Assembly: GCA_039795615.1 (NCBI GenBank)
Contig: JBDKLO010000052.1
Coordinates: 1 to 49,840 of the forward strand
Direction: 5' to 3'
DNA: 49,840 bases
From: UBA6136 sp039795615
GTDB lineage: Bacteria; Pseudomonadota; Gammaproteobacteria; Methylococcales; Methylococcaceae
Part shown: positions 7,947 through 17,700 of the stretch, piece after piece
Numbering within the stretch: position 1 is the first letter of the stretch
Layout of the letters: each line of letters opens with the position of its first letter
Translations under genes and position numbers: made by a program
Notes under the pieces: model-generated
What the model was told of the DNA's origin: nothing
The model's database searches: none
Seen by the model: the letters and a program-made list of their open reading frames with translations, nothing else

Positions 7947-10520
7947 ATGCGAATGGACAAACTGACGGGAAAATTCCAGTCCGCACTGGCAGATGCCCAG
8001 AGTCTTGCGCTCGGCCGGGATCAACAATTCATTGAGCCCGTCCATGTCATGGTTGCGCTGATCGATCAGGAAGGTGGCACGGTTCGCCCATTACTCACCC
8101 AATGTGGGATCAACGTTGCTTCTCTTCGAACGCTTCTGGGGCAACAGCTTGAGCGTCTGCCTCGCGTGGAAGGGGTCGGTGGCGACGTTCAGATCTCCGG
8201 TGAGCTGCTCAAGCTTCTCAATCTGACCGACAAACTTTCCCAGAAGCGGGGCGATCAGTTTATTACCAGTGAAATTTTTGTTCAGGCAGCGCTGGAAGAT
8301 CGCGGCGGACTGGGCGATACCCTCAAAAAAGCGGGGCTGGTACCCGCCAAACTGCTGGAGGTGATTGAGCGCATCCGAGGCGGTCAGAAGGTCGATGATC
8401 CCAATGTCGAGGAGCAGCGGGGAGCGCTTCAGAAATACACCATCGATCTTACGGCCCGGGCAGAGGACGGCAAATTGGATCCCGTGATCGGCCGTGACGA
8501 TGAGATTCGTCGAACCGTTCAGGTTCTTCAGCGCAGAACCAAGAACAATCCGGTACTGATTGGCGAGCCTGGCGTTGGGAAGACGGCCATTGTTGAGGGG
8601 CTCGCACTTCGCATCATTAATGGGGAGGTGCCAGAGGGCGTCAAGGGCAAGCGCCTCTTGGCGCTGGATATGGCTGCACTGATTGCCGGAACCAAGTTTA
8701 GGGGGGAATTCGAAGAGCGAATGAAGGCCCTGCTGAATGATATTTCGAAGCAGGAAGGTCAGGTCATTCTTTTCATTGACGAACTTCACACCATGGTCGG
8801 CGCCGGCAAGGCGGATGGCGCCATGGATGCAGGGAATATGCTGAAACCGGCCCTGGCGAGAGGGGAGCTCCACTGCATTGGTGCCACCACGCTGGATGAG
8901 TACCGTCAGTACATCGAAAAGGATGCCGCGCTGGAACGGCGGTTCCAGAAGGTCTTGGTCGATGAGCCGAGTGTGGAGGACACGATCGCGATTCTTCGCG
9001 GACTTAAAGAAAAGTACGAAGTGCATCATGGCATCACCATTACCGACCCAGCGATTGTGGCAGCAGCGACCCTGTCGCATCGCTACATTACCGATCGAAA
9101 TCTGCCGGATAAGGCGATCGATCTTGTCGATGAGGCCAGCAGTCGCATTCGGATGGAGATTGATTCCAAGCCGGAGTCGATGGATCGTTTAGAGCGTCGC
9201 CTGATTCAGTTCAAGATTGAGCGCGAGGCCCTGAAGAAGGAGACGGATGATGCCTCGCGTCGCCGACTTTCCGAGCTTCAGGAGCGAATCTCCGAAATGG
9301 AACGTGAGTATGCGGAGCTCGAAGAAGTCTGGAAGGCTGAAAAGGCGGCTTTGCAGGGAAATGCGGCCATTAAGGAGAAGTTGGATAAGGCGCGTCTTGA
9401 TCTTGAAGCGGCTCGAAGGGCAGGGGATTACACCAAAATGGGTGAGCTCCAGTATGGCTTGATTCCCGAATTGCAAAAGCAGCTCGATGCGGCTGAAGCG
9501 ATGGAGAGCGTCGAGGCAACCTTGGTCAGGAATAAGGTGACCGATGAGGAAATCGCCGAAGTGGTCTCCAAGTGGACGGGTATCCCGGTCTCCAAAATGC
9601 TGGAGGGTGAGCGGGAGAAGCTTTTGGCCATGGAGTCTGAGATCGGTCAACGGGTCGTGGGTCAGGCCGAAGCGATCAAGGCTGTTTCCGACGCCATACG
9701 TCGTTCGCGCGCAGGACTCTCTGATCCCCGGCGTCCGAACGGGTCATTCCTGTTCCTTGGGCCGACGGGCGTAGGCAAAACCGAGCTCTGCAAGGCGTTG
9801 GCTGAATTTCTCTTTGATACTGAAGAGGCCATGGTCCGGATTGATATGTCGGAGTTTATGGAAAAACATTCCGTCGCCCGTCTCATTGGGGCGCCTCCGG
9901 GATACGTCGGCTATGAGGAGGGAGGCTACCTCACCGAGACGGTGCGGCGGCGTCCCTATGCCGTCATTCTGTTGGACGAGGTCGAGAAGGCGCATCCCGA
10001 CGTCTTCAATATCCTCCTTCAGGTTCTGGATGATGGTCGACTGACCGATGGCCATGGGCGCACGGTGGATTTCCGTAATACGGTGATTGTGATGACCTCC
10101 AATCTGGGGTCCGATCGCATCCAGGAATTAGCAGGGGAAGAAAACTACGCTGAGATGAAGTCGGCCGTGATGGAGGTTGTCAGCCACCATTTCAGGCCGG
10201 AGTTCATCAACCGAATTGATGAGGTCGTGGTGTTCCATCCGCTGATTCGGGAGCAAATCCGTGCCATTTGCCGGATCCAGATCCAGAATCTGGAACAAAG
10301 GCTCAAGGAGCGGGATATCACCCTTAAGGTGAGTGATGCGGCCCTGGATTATCTGGGTGAAGCGGGATTCGATCCGGTCTACGGCGCAAGGCCATTGAAG
10401 CGGGCGATTCAGCAGGATCTTGAAAACGCCTTGGCGCAGGACATCCTGGCCGGCAAGGTGGGGTCTGGGGATGTCGTCATCGCCGATGTCAAGTCAGGAC
10501 GGATGGTCTTAAAGACCTGA
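7947..10520 (+). CDS. clpB: ATP-dependent disaggregase ClpB
   Basis: ClpB is a hexameric AAA+ chaperone that pulls proteins out of aggregates together with DnaK. The protein has 857 residues, the same as E. coli ClpB. The N-domain starts MRMDKLTGKFQSALADAQSL. The first nucleotide-binding domain has Walker A GEPGVGKT at about 206. A coiled-coil middle domain at about 400-530 (RRRLSELQERISEMER and neighbours) separates ClpB from ClpA and ClpC. The second domain has GPTGVGKT at about 607 and IDMSEFMEKHSVARLIG. The ATG at 7947 matches the E. coli N-terminus and follows an AAAGGT ribosome binding site. A sigma-32 promoter precedes it and a strong hairpin terminator follows. Confidence 0.98.
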   Translation: MRMDKLTGKFQSALADAQSLALGRDQQFIEPVHVMVALIDQEGGTVRPLLTQCGINVASLRTLLGQQLERLPRVEGVGGDVQISGELLKLLNLTDKLSQKRGDQFITSEIFVQAALEDRGGLGDTLKKAGLVPAKLLEVIERIRGGQKVDDPNVEEQRGALQKYTIDLTARAEDGKLDPVIGRDDEIRRTVQVLQRRTKNNPVLIGEPGVGKTAIVEGLALRIINGEVPEGVKGKRLLALDMAALIAGTKFRGEFEERMKALLNDISKQEGQVILFIDELHTMVGAGKADGAMDAGNMLKPALARGELHCIGATTLDEYRQYIEKDAALERRFQKVLVDEPSVEDTIAILRGLKEKYEVHHGITITDPAIVAAATLSHRYITDRNLPDKAIDLVDEASSRIRMEIDSKPESMDRLERRLIQFKIEREALKKETDDASRRRLSELQERISEMEREYAELEEVWKAEKAALQGNAAIKEKLDKARLDLEAARRAGDYTKMGELQYGLIPELQKQLDAAEAMESVEATLVRNKVTDEEIAEVVSKWTGIPVSKMLEGEREKLLAMESEIGQRVVGQAEAIKAVSDAIRRSRAGLSDPRRPNGSFLFLGPTGVGKTELCKALAEFLFDTEEAMVRIDMSEFMEKHSVARLIGAPPGYVGYEEGGYLTETVRRRPYAVILLDEVEKAHPDVFNILLQVLDDGRLTDGHGRTVDFRNTVIVMTSNLGSDRIQELAGEENYAEMKSAVMEVVSHHFRPEFINRIDEVVVFHPLIREQIRAICRIQIQNLEQRLKERDITLKVSDAALDYLGEAGFDPVYGARPLKRAIQQDLENALAQDILAGKVGSGDVVIADVKSGRMVLKT

Positions 10521-10533
10521 GTCAAGCCGTTCA

Positions 10534-10571
10534 AAGCCTCCTGATACCGATGGGTGTCAGGGGGCTTTTTT
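10534..10571 (+). terminator. Intrinsic terminator after clpB
   Basis: AAGCCTCCTGATACC (10534-10548) pairs with GGTGTCAGGGGGCTT (10553-10567) as a 15-base stem with two G-U pairs and a four-base loop. A run of six T ends at 10571. It starts 14 bases after the clpB stop codon. The convergent MEKHLA gene ends at 10586 and may also use the stem. Confidence 0.92.
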
Positions 10572-10585
10572 GTATGGGCTCCCGT

Positions 10586-11065
10586 TCAGGTTGCGAGTCT
10601 TTGCCAGTGACTAAAGCAGGCCGCCTGGCCGCGGGGGGCGCCACTTGAATCCAGAAGATTCCAGACTTTGGCGGCGCGAATCTCAAATCGGCCGTGCTTG
10701 CCGATCCGGATGCCCTGATAGCCATCCGAAAACCCGTGGCGTCGCACGTCATCCAATAGCTGCTGACGAGCTTCCCGATTGGGGGCCTCAGCCGAGAATC
10801 GGGATGGCAGGGTGATCCACTCATCCCAGTTGTAACCGAATGCCTCAAGCGCGATGCGGTTGGCATAATTGAAGATGGGGTCTTCCTCCGTTCCGTGTGA
10901 AACAAGAGCGAATGGGGCCTTGAATACGGATTGTCCGAGGCGTTCACTCTCCGTGAGGGGAAAGGGGAAGAGATCCTCTCCGGTCCAGTGATGGTAGCTG
11001 TCTAGAATGAGACGAACGTGGTCCTGGTGGAATTGATTGTTGGGGCCGGGGGCTTCGGTATTCAC
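10586..11065 (-). CDS. MEKHLA domain-containing protein
   Basis: The protein has 159 residues and consists almost entirely of a MEKHLA domain, a PAS-related fold best known from the C-terminus of plant HD-ZIP III proteins and also found alone in bacteria. Features include the APFALVSHGTEEDPIFNYAN segment near residues 50-69, an ALEAFGYNWDEWITLPSRFSAE-type core just after it, and a C-terminal half ending in GQAACFSHW. PAS-like folds often sense small ligands or redox state, but no bacterial function is established and I infer none. It stands alone, diverges from a methyltransferase gene and converges on clpB. The ATG at 11065 is the best start. Confidence 0.8.
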   Translation of the reverse strand: MNTEAPGPNNQFHQDHVRLILDSYHHWTGEDLFPFPLTESERLGQSVFKAPFALVSHGTEEDPIFNYANRIALEAFGYNWDEWITLPSRFSAEAPNREARQQLLDDVRRHGFSDGYQGIRIGKHGRFEIRAAKVWNLLDSSGAPRGQAACFSHWQRLAT

Positions 11066-11155
11066 GCGGTACTACCCGTCTGGGAGTCAATGTTGGATTA
11101 TATCGGCCGTACCAGGACGGCCAAAAGAGGGGGTTTTTTGAAATACGGTGGAAGA

Positions 11156-11914
11156 ATGATCCATCGCGTCGTCGATGATCACGGACCCATTGAGGTGATC
11201 GAGGCTCACGGGGTCAGGTCACTCCATTTTGGTTCGCCCGCTCGACAGAGCGCGATGGACCTCGCTGCTCCCGATCGCATCGAGCTGACATACCTTCGTT
11301 CCTTACTGACCCCCCTGTTGTTTGCTCCAGAGCCTCGGCGAATTCTCCTTTTAGGTCTGGGGGGGGGGACCTTGGCGAGATTTCTGCTGCATCATTTTCC
11401 GGGAGTGGAGATTGAAGCGGTTGAGTTGAGGGCTGAGGTGGTCGAGATTGCAAAAACGTATTTCAAGCTGGAGGCGGCCTCCTCGCTTCGCATCCATGTC
11501 ATGGATGCCCATCATTACCTGGAAAGGCAGGTGACCGGTGCAAATTCAGTCTTCGATCTGATCCTGGTCGATGTTTTTGATGCCGAGGGACCTTCGGTCA
11601 TCCTTGATGAACCGGAATTCTTTTCTCGGCTTTCTGGAATGCTCGCGCTCCGTGGAGGCATGGCGGTCAATCTATGGTCCGGAGAAGGCACTGCATGGCG
11701 AGAAGTTCAAGCCGAAATCCGGTATCACTTCAAGGGGCCTTTGGCAGGGCTTTCAGTGCCGGGCCGAGGTAATCGCATTTGTATGGCGCTTGGTGAAGCT
11801 TTTGGGAAACTGAATTTCAAGAGCCTGGAGGAGAACGCTCGGACGCTTGAGCAGCGGTTGGGTGTGGAGTTTGTCCGATTGTTGGAGCGACTGGAGTTTT
11901 CGCCGCGCCGCTAA
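11156..11914 (+). CDS. Spermidine synthase-like SAM-dependent methyltransferase
   Basis: The protein has a Rossmann-type methyltransferase core of the spermidine synthase superfamily. LLLGLGGGTLARFLLHH is the cofactor loop, VEIEAVELRAEVVEIAKTYF holds the acidic residue at the end of strand 2, and DLILVDVFDAEGPS is the motif IV region. True aminopropyltransferases normally carry GGGDG and a DCTDP-like segment; neither is present, so spermidine synthesis is unlikely despite speD 10 kb away. The substrate is unknown. I chose the ATG at 11156 because GGTGGAAG lies just upstream, giving 252 residues. The frame stays open upstream and an ATG at 11090 would add 22 residues of non-conserved sequence. 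It runs convergently into ligA with no gap. Confidence 0.78.
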   Translation: MIHRVVDDHGPIEVIEAHGVRSLHFGSPARQSAMDLAAPDRIELTYLRSLLTPLLFAPEPRRILLLGLGGGTLARFLLHHFPGVEIEAVELRAEVVEIAKTYFKLEAASSLRIHVMDAHHYLERQVTGANSVFDLILVDVFDAEGPSVILDEPEFFSRLSGMLALRGGMAVNLWSGEGTAWREVQAEIRYHFKGPLAGLSVPGRGNRICMALGEAFGKLNFKSLEENARTLEQRLGVEFVRLLERLEFSPRR

Positions 11915-13942
11915 TTAGCCTTCGCTCCGGGTGGTCAGAGCAAGGAAGCTCTCTTCATCCAAAATGGGAATGCCCAGCTGAGCCGCCTTGGCCGCTTTGG
12001 AGCCGGCGTCGGAACCGACCACCACGTAGCTGGTCTTTTGCGAAACGCTTCCGGTAGCCTTGCCGCCCAGCGCCAAAATGCGGGCGTGAGCCTGGTCCCG
12101 GGAAAGGCTCTCCAGTGTTCCTGTGACTACAAAGGTTTTACCTTGAAGCGGTTGGGGTCCCTCGCTGGCCGCGGCCACTTTCTCCCAGTGAACCCCTAAA
12201 TGGATGAGGTTTGAAATGACCTCGAGATTGCGGGGCTGACGGAAAAACATGTGGACGTGCTTTGCGACCGTCGGTCCGACATCCGGTACACCCATCAGCG
12301 TTTCTGGATCCGCTGTCATCAGGGGCGAAAGGTCCTCAAAATGCTGGGCCAAATTCCGGGCCGTGACCTCCCCGACCTCGCGAATGCCCAGTGCAAAAAG
12401 AAAGCGGGGGAGTGTGGTTGATCGGCTTTTATCGATCGCTGTGATGAGGTTATTTGCCGATTTATCACCCAGGCGATCCAAGGCGCTGAGAGACAGCGCG
12501 TCCAAGCGATAAAGATCGGCAACGGTCTCAATCAGGCGGCCTTCGAGAAGTTGGTCGATGATTTTTTCCCCGAGGCCATCGATGTCCATCGCCTTGCGGG
12601 AAGCGAAATGGCGCACTGATTCCTTGTGTTGGGCAGGACACGAAAGACCGCCGCTGCAGCGGACAACCGCTTCACCCTCATCGGTTTCCACACTTGAGCC
12701 GCAAATGGGGCAGCAGGAAGGCATCTGGAATTCTGGAAGCTCAGAGGCTCTCAGTTCCGGCAGGCTTCGAACCACCTCGGGAATGACATCCCCTGCACGT
12801 CGAATAATGACGTCATCACCGACGCGGATGTCTTTGCGCCGGATCTCATCGGCATTGTGAAGTGTTGCATTCGTGACAGTCACTCCCCCCACCTGAACCG
12901 GTTCCAGCCGGGCAACGGGGGTGAGTGCACCCGTCCGACCCACCTGAATATCGATGGCCTTGATTTGGGTTCTGGCCTCTTCAGCGGGAAATTTGTGTGC
13001 GATCGCCCAACGCGGGGCGCGAGCTACGAAGCCTAAAATTTCACGGTCAGCCAAGTTGTCGATCTTGTAAACCACCCCGTCAATGTCATAGGGAAGGCTG
13101 GCCCTGCGCGCCTCAAGATCACGATAGGCCCTAAGGCAGCCCGAGATATCCTCGGTGACCAGGGATTCAGGGTTGATCGGAATCCCCCAAGCTTGAAAAC
13201 GGCGAAGGGTTTCGGAGTGAGTCTCTGCCAGCTCAGCACTAGGGTACTGGCCCCAGCCGTAACAGAAAAAGCTGAGCGGTCGCGTTGAGGTGATGCGGGG
13301 ATCCAGTTGACGAAGGCTCCCCGCGGCCGCGTTTCTTGGATTCGCGAAGGTTTTTTCTCCCCTAAGAGCGGCTTCGGCATTCAATTGCGCGAATCCCGAG
13401 CGTGGCATGAAGACTTCCCCTCGGATGTCGAAAACCTCCGGCCACCCCTCGCCCTGAAGGGTCTTGGGGATCTCTGGAATGGTCAGGAGATTCTGGGTGA
13501 TGTCTTCACCGGTTTGGCCATCACCACGCGTGGCGCCTTGACTCAGCCGGCCACCCACATAGGTCAGGCTCACGGCCAGTCCATCCAGTTTGGGTTCGAC
13601 GGCAAAGCGATAGTTGGTTCGTGAAAGGCGCTGCTGAATCCGTCGCTCGAAGTCGGCAAGGTCCTCTTCAGAAAAAGCGTTTTCCAGCGAGAGCATCGGA
13701 ACCTTGTGGTGGACCTCTGTGAAGGTCCTGGAAGCCGGTGCGCCGACGGTCTGAGTTGGGGAGTCGGGGGTCTTGAGTTCAGGGAACTGGGATTCGAGCT
13801 TTAGAAGCTCTCCCATCAGACGATCAAATTCAGCATCCGGGATGATGGGTTGATCGAGCTGATGGTAACGGAGGTTGTGATAGGCAATCTCGGCGCGTAG
13901 CGCCTCCGCGCGGAGGTGATCTGCCTCGGAGGCCGATGCCAT
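11915..13942 (-). CDS. ligA: NAD-dependent DNA ligase
   Basis: LigA seals nicks in DNA during replication and repair and uses NAD as the adenylate donor. The protein has 675 residues, against 671 in E. coli. Visible features in order: the Ia domain with YHNLRYHQLDQP, the adenylated lysine K118 in EPKLDG, the oligonucleotide-binding fold, a four-cysteine zinc finger (CCPICGSS and CSGGLSCPAQ), helix-hairpin-helix repeats, and a C-terminal BRCT domain starting near GKTFVVTGTLESLSR. The gene starts at the last base of zipA, so the two are tightly coupled in a smc-zipA-ligA unit. Confidence 0.97.
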   Translation of the reverse strand: MASASEADHLRAEALRAEIAYHNLRYHQLDQPIIPDAEFDRLMGELLKLESQFPELKTPDSPTQTVGAPASRTFTEVHHKVPMLSLENAFSEEDLADFERRIQQRLSRTNYRFAVEPKLDGLAVSLTYVGGRLSQGATRGDGQTGEDITQNLLTIPEIPKTLQGEGWPEVFDIRGEVFMPRSGFAQLNAEAALRGEKTFANPRNAAAGSLRQLDPRITSTRPLSFFCYGWGQYPSAELAETHSETLRRFQAWGIPINPESLVTEDISGCLRAYRDLEARRASLPYDIDGVVYKIDNLADREILGFVARAPRWAIAHKFPAEEARTQIKAIDIQVGRTGALTPVARLEPVQVGGVTVTNATLHNADEIRRKDIRVGDDVIIRRAGDVIPEVVRSLPELRASELPEFQMPSCCPICGSSVETDEGEAVVRCSGGLSCPAQHKESVRHFASRKAMDIDGLGEKIIDQLLEGRLIETVADLYRLDALSLSALDRLGDKSANNLITAIDKSRSTTLPRFLFALGIREVGEVTARNLAQHFEDLSPLMTADPETLMGVPDVGPTVAKHVHMFFRQPRNLEVISNLIHLGVHWEKVAAASEGPQPLQGKTFVVTGTLESLSRDQAHARILALGGKATGSVSQKTSYVVVGSDAGSKAAKAAQLGIPILDEESFLALTTRSEG

Positions 13943-14688
13943 TAGGATTCGACAGGGTGCTTTAGAAGGTTTCGCATGTGAGCGATTTTACTGGCACCCA
14001 GCGGTTGCCGCGTCTCATCCCACTGAATACCGTTCAGTTGTTGGGCGAGTTCGCGACTGGTATTCACGAGGTCGTCATAGGTGGCTAATGGGTCGGAAAC
14101 CCGGGCCGTCTGGAAAAAGAGAACGATCCCGGGGCATTCGAACGAAGCCATGTCATCGATCGGGAAAGTCCCCGGTTCAACCAGGCTGGCGACGCTAAAA
14201 AGGGTCTGGGTCAGGTCATGGTTGTAGCGATGGAAGATGCCCATGTCCCCATAAAGGAGATCATTCTCCAAAAGGGCTTGCTTCAGTTCCGTACCGTTGA
14301 AAAAGCTACCGGACCCTGCGATCACGCTGACCTGAATGAGGAAAGGGGCGCCACCGGGTTCGTCATTGGGTGGGATGGAGTCGACGACGTCTTCACCTTC
14401 GAGTTCCGATTCGTCTTCGTGATAGTCCACATCGGCGTCAAGGCCAGTAAAAATGGGCTCGCGGCGGTGATCCGACCCTGAGGAAATGACTCGGACGCTC
14501 TCTTCGAAATATTCGTCGGGGTCCTGATAGTCCTCACCAGTGGCGGAGGATTCATCACTTTCCTTTGCACTGAAGAGATTCTTCAGGCTGGCGGTCAGAG
14601 GGTCTTTAAAGCGACCCCAGAGGTATATGCCCGCCATGACAGTGATGCCAACCAGGATCAGGATCAGGCGAACGGTATCTCTATCCAT
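13942..14688 (-). CDS. zipA: Cell division protein ZipA
   Basis: ZipA anchors FtsZ to the inner membrane at the division site. The protein has 248 residues, shorter than the 328 of E. coli because the linker is short. An N-terminal membrane segment (about residues 8-25, LILILVGITVMAGIYLWG) is followed by an acidic, disordered linker (about 40-110) rather than the usual proline/glutamine-rich one. The C-terminal FtsZ-binding domain (about 115-245) includes FLIQVSVIAGSGSFFNGTEL, GIFHRYN and FPIDDMASFECPGIVLFF. The position between smc and ligA is the standard gammaproteobacterial context and supports the call. Confidence 0.93.
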   Translation of the reverse strand: MDRDTVRLILILVGITVMAGIYLWGRFKDPLTASLKNLFSAKESDESSATGEDYQDPDEYFEESVRVISSGSDHRREPIFTGLDADVDYHEDESELEGEDVVDSIPPNDEPGGAPFLIQVSVIAGSGSFFNGTELKQALLENDLLYGDMGIFHRYNHDLTQTLFSVASLVEPGTFPIDDMASFECPGIVLFFQTARVSDPLATYDDLVNTSRELAQQLNGIQWDETRQPLGASKIAHMRNLLKHPVES

Positions 14689-14706
14689 CGTGAAGCCTCA
14701 GGCAAT

Positions 14707-17700
14707 TCAGGCGGCGGTCATTTCTACAGCCGCATCGATGTCGACCGCAACGATGCGGGAAACCCCAGGTTCCTTCATGGTGACGCCGGCAAGGTGCTGG
14801 GCGATCTCCATCGTAACCTTGTTATGCGATATGAAAAGGAATTGTACCCTCTCCGACATTTCCTTGACCAATTGGCTGAATCGACCGACATTGGCGTCAT
14901 CCAGCGGTGCATCAACTTCGTCCAGCAGACAGAAGGGCGCTGGATTCAGTTCAAAGATGGCAAAGACCAGCGCAGCAGCTGTGAGGGCCTTTTCACCACC
15001 CGACAGCAGGTGAATGGAGCTGTTGCGCTTTCCTGGGGGGCGGGCCATCACGGTCACCCCGGTTTCCAGAAGATCCCTTTCGGTCAATTCCAGAGAGGCT
15101 TGTCCCCCGCCAAACAGTTTCGGGAACATCCGTTGGAGGCCACTGTTGATGAGATCGAATGTTTCCTTGAAACGTGTCCGACATTCGCGGTCAATCTTTT
15201 CGATGGCTTCCCGAAGGGTTTCCAGAGACTGCCCCAGATCTGCATTTTGCTCGTCGAGGAATTTCATTCGTTCTTCTTGAACCAGGTATTCCTCCATAGC
15301 CGTCAGGTTCACTGCGCCAAGTCGGGCGATTTCGGCGGCGATTTCCTGAAGCTGATTTTGCCAGGTCTTTTCGCTGGCTTCGGCGGGAAGGTTATCAATG
15401 GCCCTTTCTGGATCTGATCCGATTTCTTCGAATTGCTCCTCGACGGTTTGCCGGCGAACTTCGTTAGCAGACAAATCCAGTTTGATGCGTTCTAGTTGGT
15501 CCTTGACCTTCTGGAGTTGTCGCTCGTTTTCCAGCTTGGCTTCTGAGGCGCTCCTGATTTCAGATTCGAGCGCAGAGGCTCGCTGGCGTTGCCGGGTCAA
15601 AGTCTCCTCTACCGTCGCTTTCTTTTCCGTCAGAGTCTCAAGCTCATCTTCGGATCCTTCCGGGATCTGGGCTGATTCTGTTACGCGGGTTTTCAAAGCG
15701 TCCAGCCGTTGTTGGCTCTGTTCCAGCTGCGTTTGGAGCCGCTCAAGATGTCGAGTGGTGATCTGCTCGTTGGATTTAAGCTGCTCGGCCCGGCTTCTTA
15801 AGTTCTGCGCCCGCTCTCGACTGGCCTGCAGGGCCTGCTCAGCCTGGTTGAGTCCCGTCTCCATGGATTCACGGTTCCCTGAAAGCAGCGTCATGTTTCT
15901 GTCGAGCTCAGCCAGCCGCTCCTCAGCTTCGGACTTGAGGAGCATGGACTCCTCCATGTCTTCACGGATTTCCTGAGTCTGGATCTCGATTTCACCGATT
16001 TCGCTCAGGATCTGATTCATCCGCTTGAGCGCCTGTTCATGACGAGCCTTAAGCGCACTGAGTTCGGAGCGGGATCGAGCGTGTTCGGCACCGATTCTTC
16101 GGTCTTCTGCTTGGAGGCGTTCCCGTTCGGATTCGGCTTGCTTTAATGCGTTCTCGCGCTCCTCTAGAAGGAAATCCCATTTTTCGATCTCTTCGCTGAG
16201 GGCAATGAGTTCATTCTTGAGGTTCTTGAGTTCGCGTTCTCTGCGAATGAGTCCGGCCTGGCCATCGTCCATTTTTTGATGAATCAGCCAATTACGACCG
16301 ATCAGGGTGCCATCGGGGCTGATCACCGCTTCATGTGACTTGAGGGTCTGTCGAAGATCAAAAGCCTCATCCAGTGAGCTTGCCCATCGGATACGGCCGA
16401 GAAGATCTTCAAGATCAACCGGGCCATTCACATGGTCTAGGAGGGTCTGAGCCCCTGTTGAGCTTGGCGGATGGGTCCCGGTTTCGAGGAAAGCGATGGA
16501 TTCTTCAGGAATTTCTTTAATAATCTCGGCGACTTGGGCCAGGTCCTCCAGGCAAATCGCTTGAAGGTGGGGTCCGAGCAGGCTCTCAATGGCATTTTCC
16601 CATTCGGGAACAACGTCCATCAGTTCGGCGAGTCGAGGGGCAGTGTTGAGTTCATGGCGTTCAAGCCAAGCCTTGAGATCGACTCGATCTTTGCCCATCG
16701 CGTGATGCTGAAGGGTCTCGATCGATGAAATTTTGCCCTCAAGGGTATGACGCTCAGCCATGAGTTGATTGAGTCGCGTTCTGGAGTCTTTGATTTCCTG
16801 GCGGAGCGCTTCGACTGTGATCTGGAGCTGGGCTTGCTGCTCGTGGATCATCAGCCGTTCGGCTTCAAGTTCCTGCACCAAGAGTTCCAGCTCTTCAAGA
16901 CCTGAGGCATTGCGTTCCTTTTCAATCTCCGACTTTTCGCTATGAAGCTTCTCAAGGCGGACTTCGGATTGCCTGATCTGTTGTTCACTCTGGCGAATTC
17001 GAGCGGTCTGGATTTCCAATTGACCCCGAAAGCGGCTGATTTCGCGATTCAGTTCCTCAGAAGCAATGCGCGACTCCCTGAGGTTGGCGTCGGCCTTGCT
17101 GCGTTGTTCATGGCATTCGGCCTCAGCCTGAATGGCGACTTCAAGGCCCCGCTCGATTTCGGTCTGTTCTTCGCGAATCTGATCCAGTGTCTCCTGGTCT
17201 GCGGCAAGATCCATTGAGGCTTGGTGCTGCTCCTCCAGCAGTCGTAATTCTTCCTGATTGAGGTTGGCCTGAGTTTCCCGGGCGTGGCGAAGGGTTTGAC
17301 TGATTCTGCTGATATCAGCGCCCAGTTCATAGAATTGGGCCTGCGTTTCGTTTAGCTCGCGCTGCAGGATTTCTTGCTGATCCCTTCGGTCTTGAAGAAT
17401 CTCCGTCTGCGTGTAATCCGTTTCGGCATGTTGCCGGAATGCGCTATCAAAGGTCTGAAGTTGGGACTCAAGATGATGAAATTCATCTTGATGCTTTTTC
17501 CAGCGAAGCCCCAAAAGCTGCTCCTTGAGAAGGTGTTCCTGATCCTTAAGGGCAGTAAATCGCTCAGCTTTCTTTGCCTGGCGTTTGAGACTTTCCAGCT
17601 GTTTTCCGACTTCTTCGCGAAGATCAAGGAGTCGATCGAGGTTCTCCTGGGTGTGCCCCATCCGGAGTTCGGTCTCATGCCGTCGTTCCTTGTATTTTGA

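Noticed and set aside
8091..9080. Long open frame opposite clpB
   Set aside because: It is antisense to conserved ClpB domains and shows no family features.
11105..11140. Terminator between the MEKHLA gene and the methyltransferase gene
   Set aside because: GGCCGT/ACGGCC forms a six-base stem, but the T run starts 13 bases later and the two genes are divergent, so no transcript needs to end there.
11156..11914. Spermidine synthase (speE) as partner of speD
   Set aside because: The GGGDG and DCTDP-like motifs of aminopropyltransferases are missing, so I call only a related methyltransferase.
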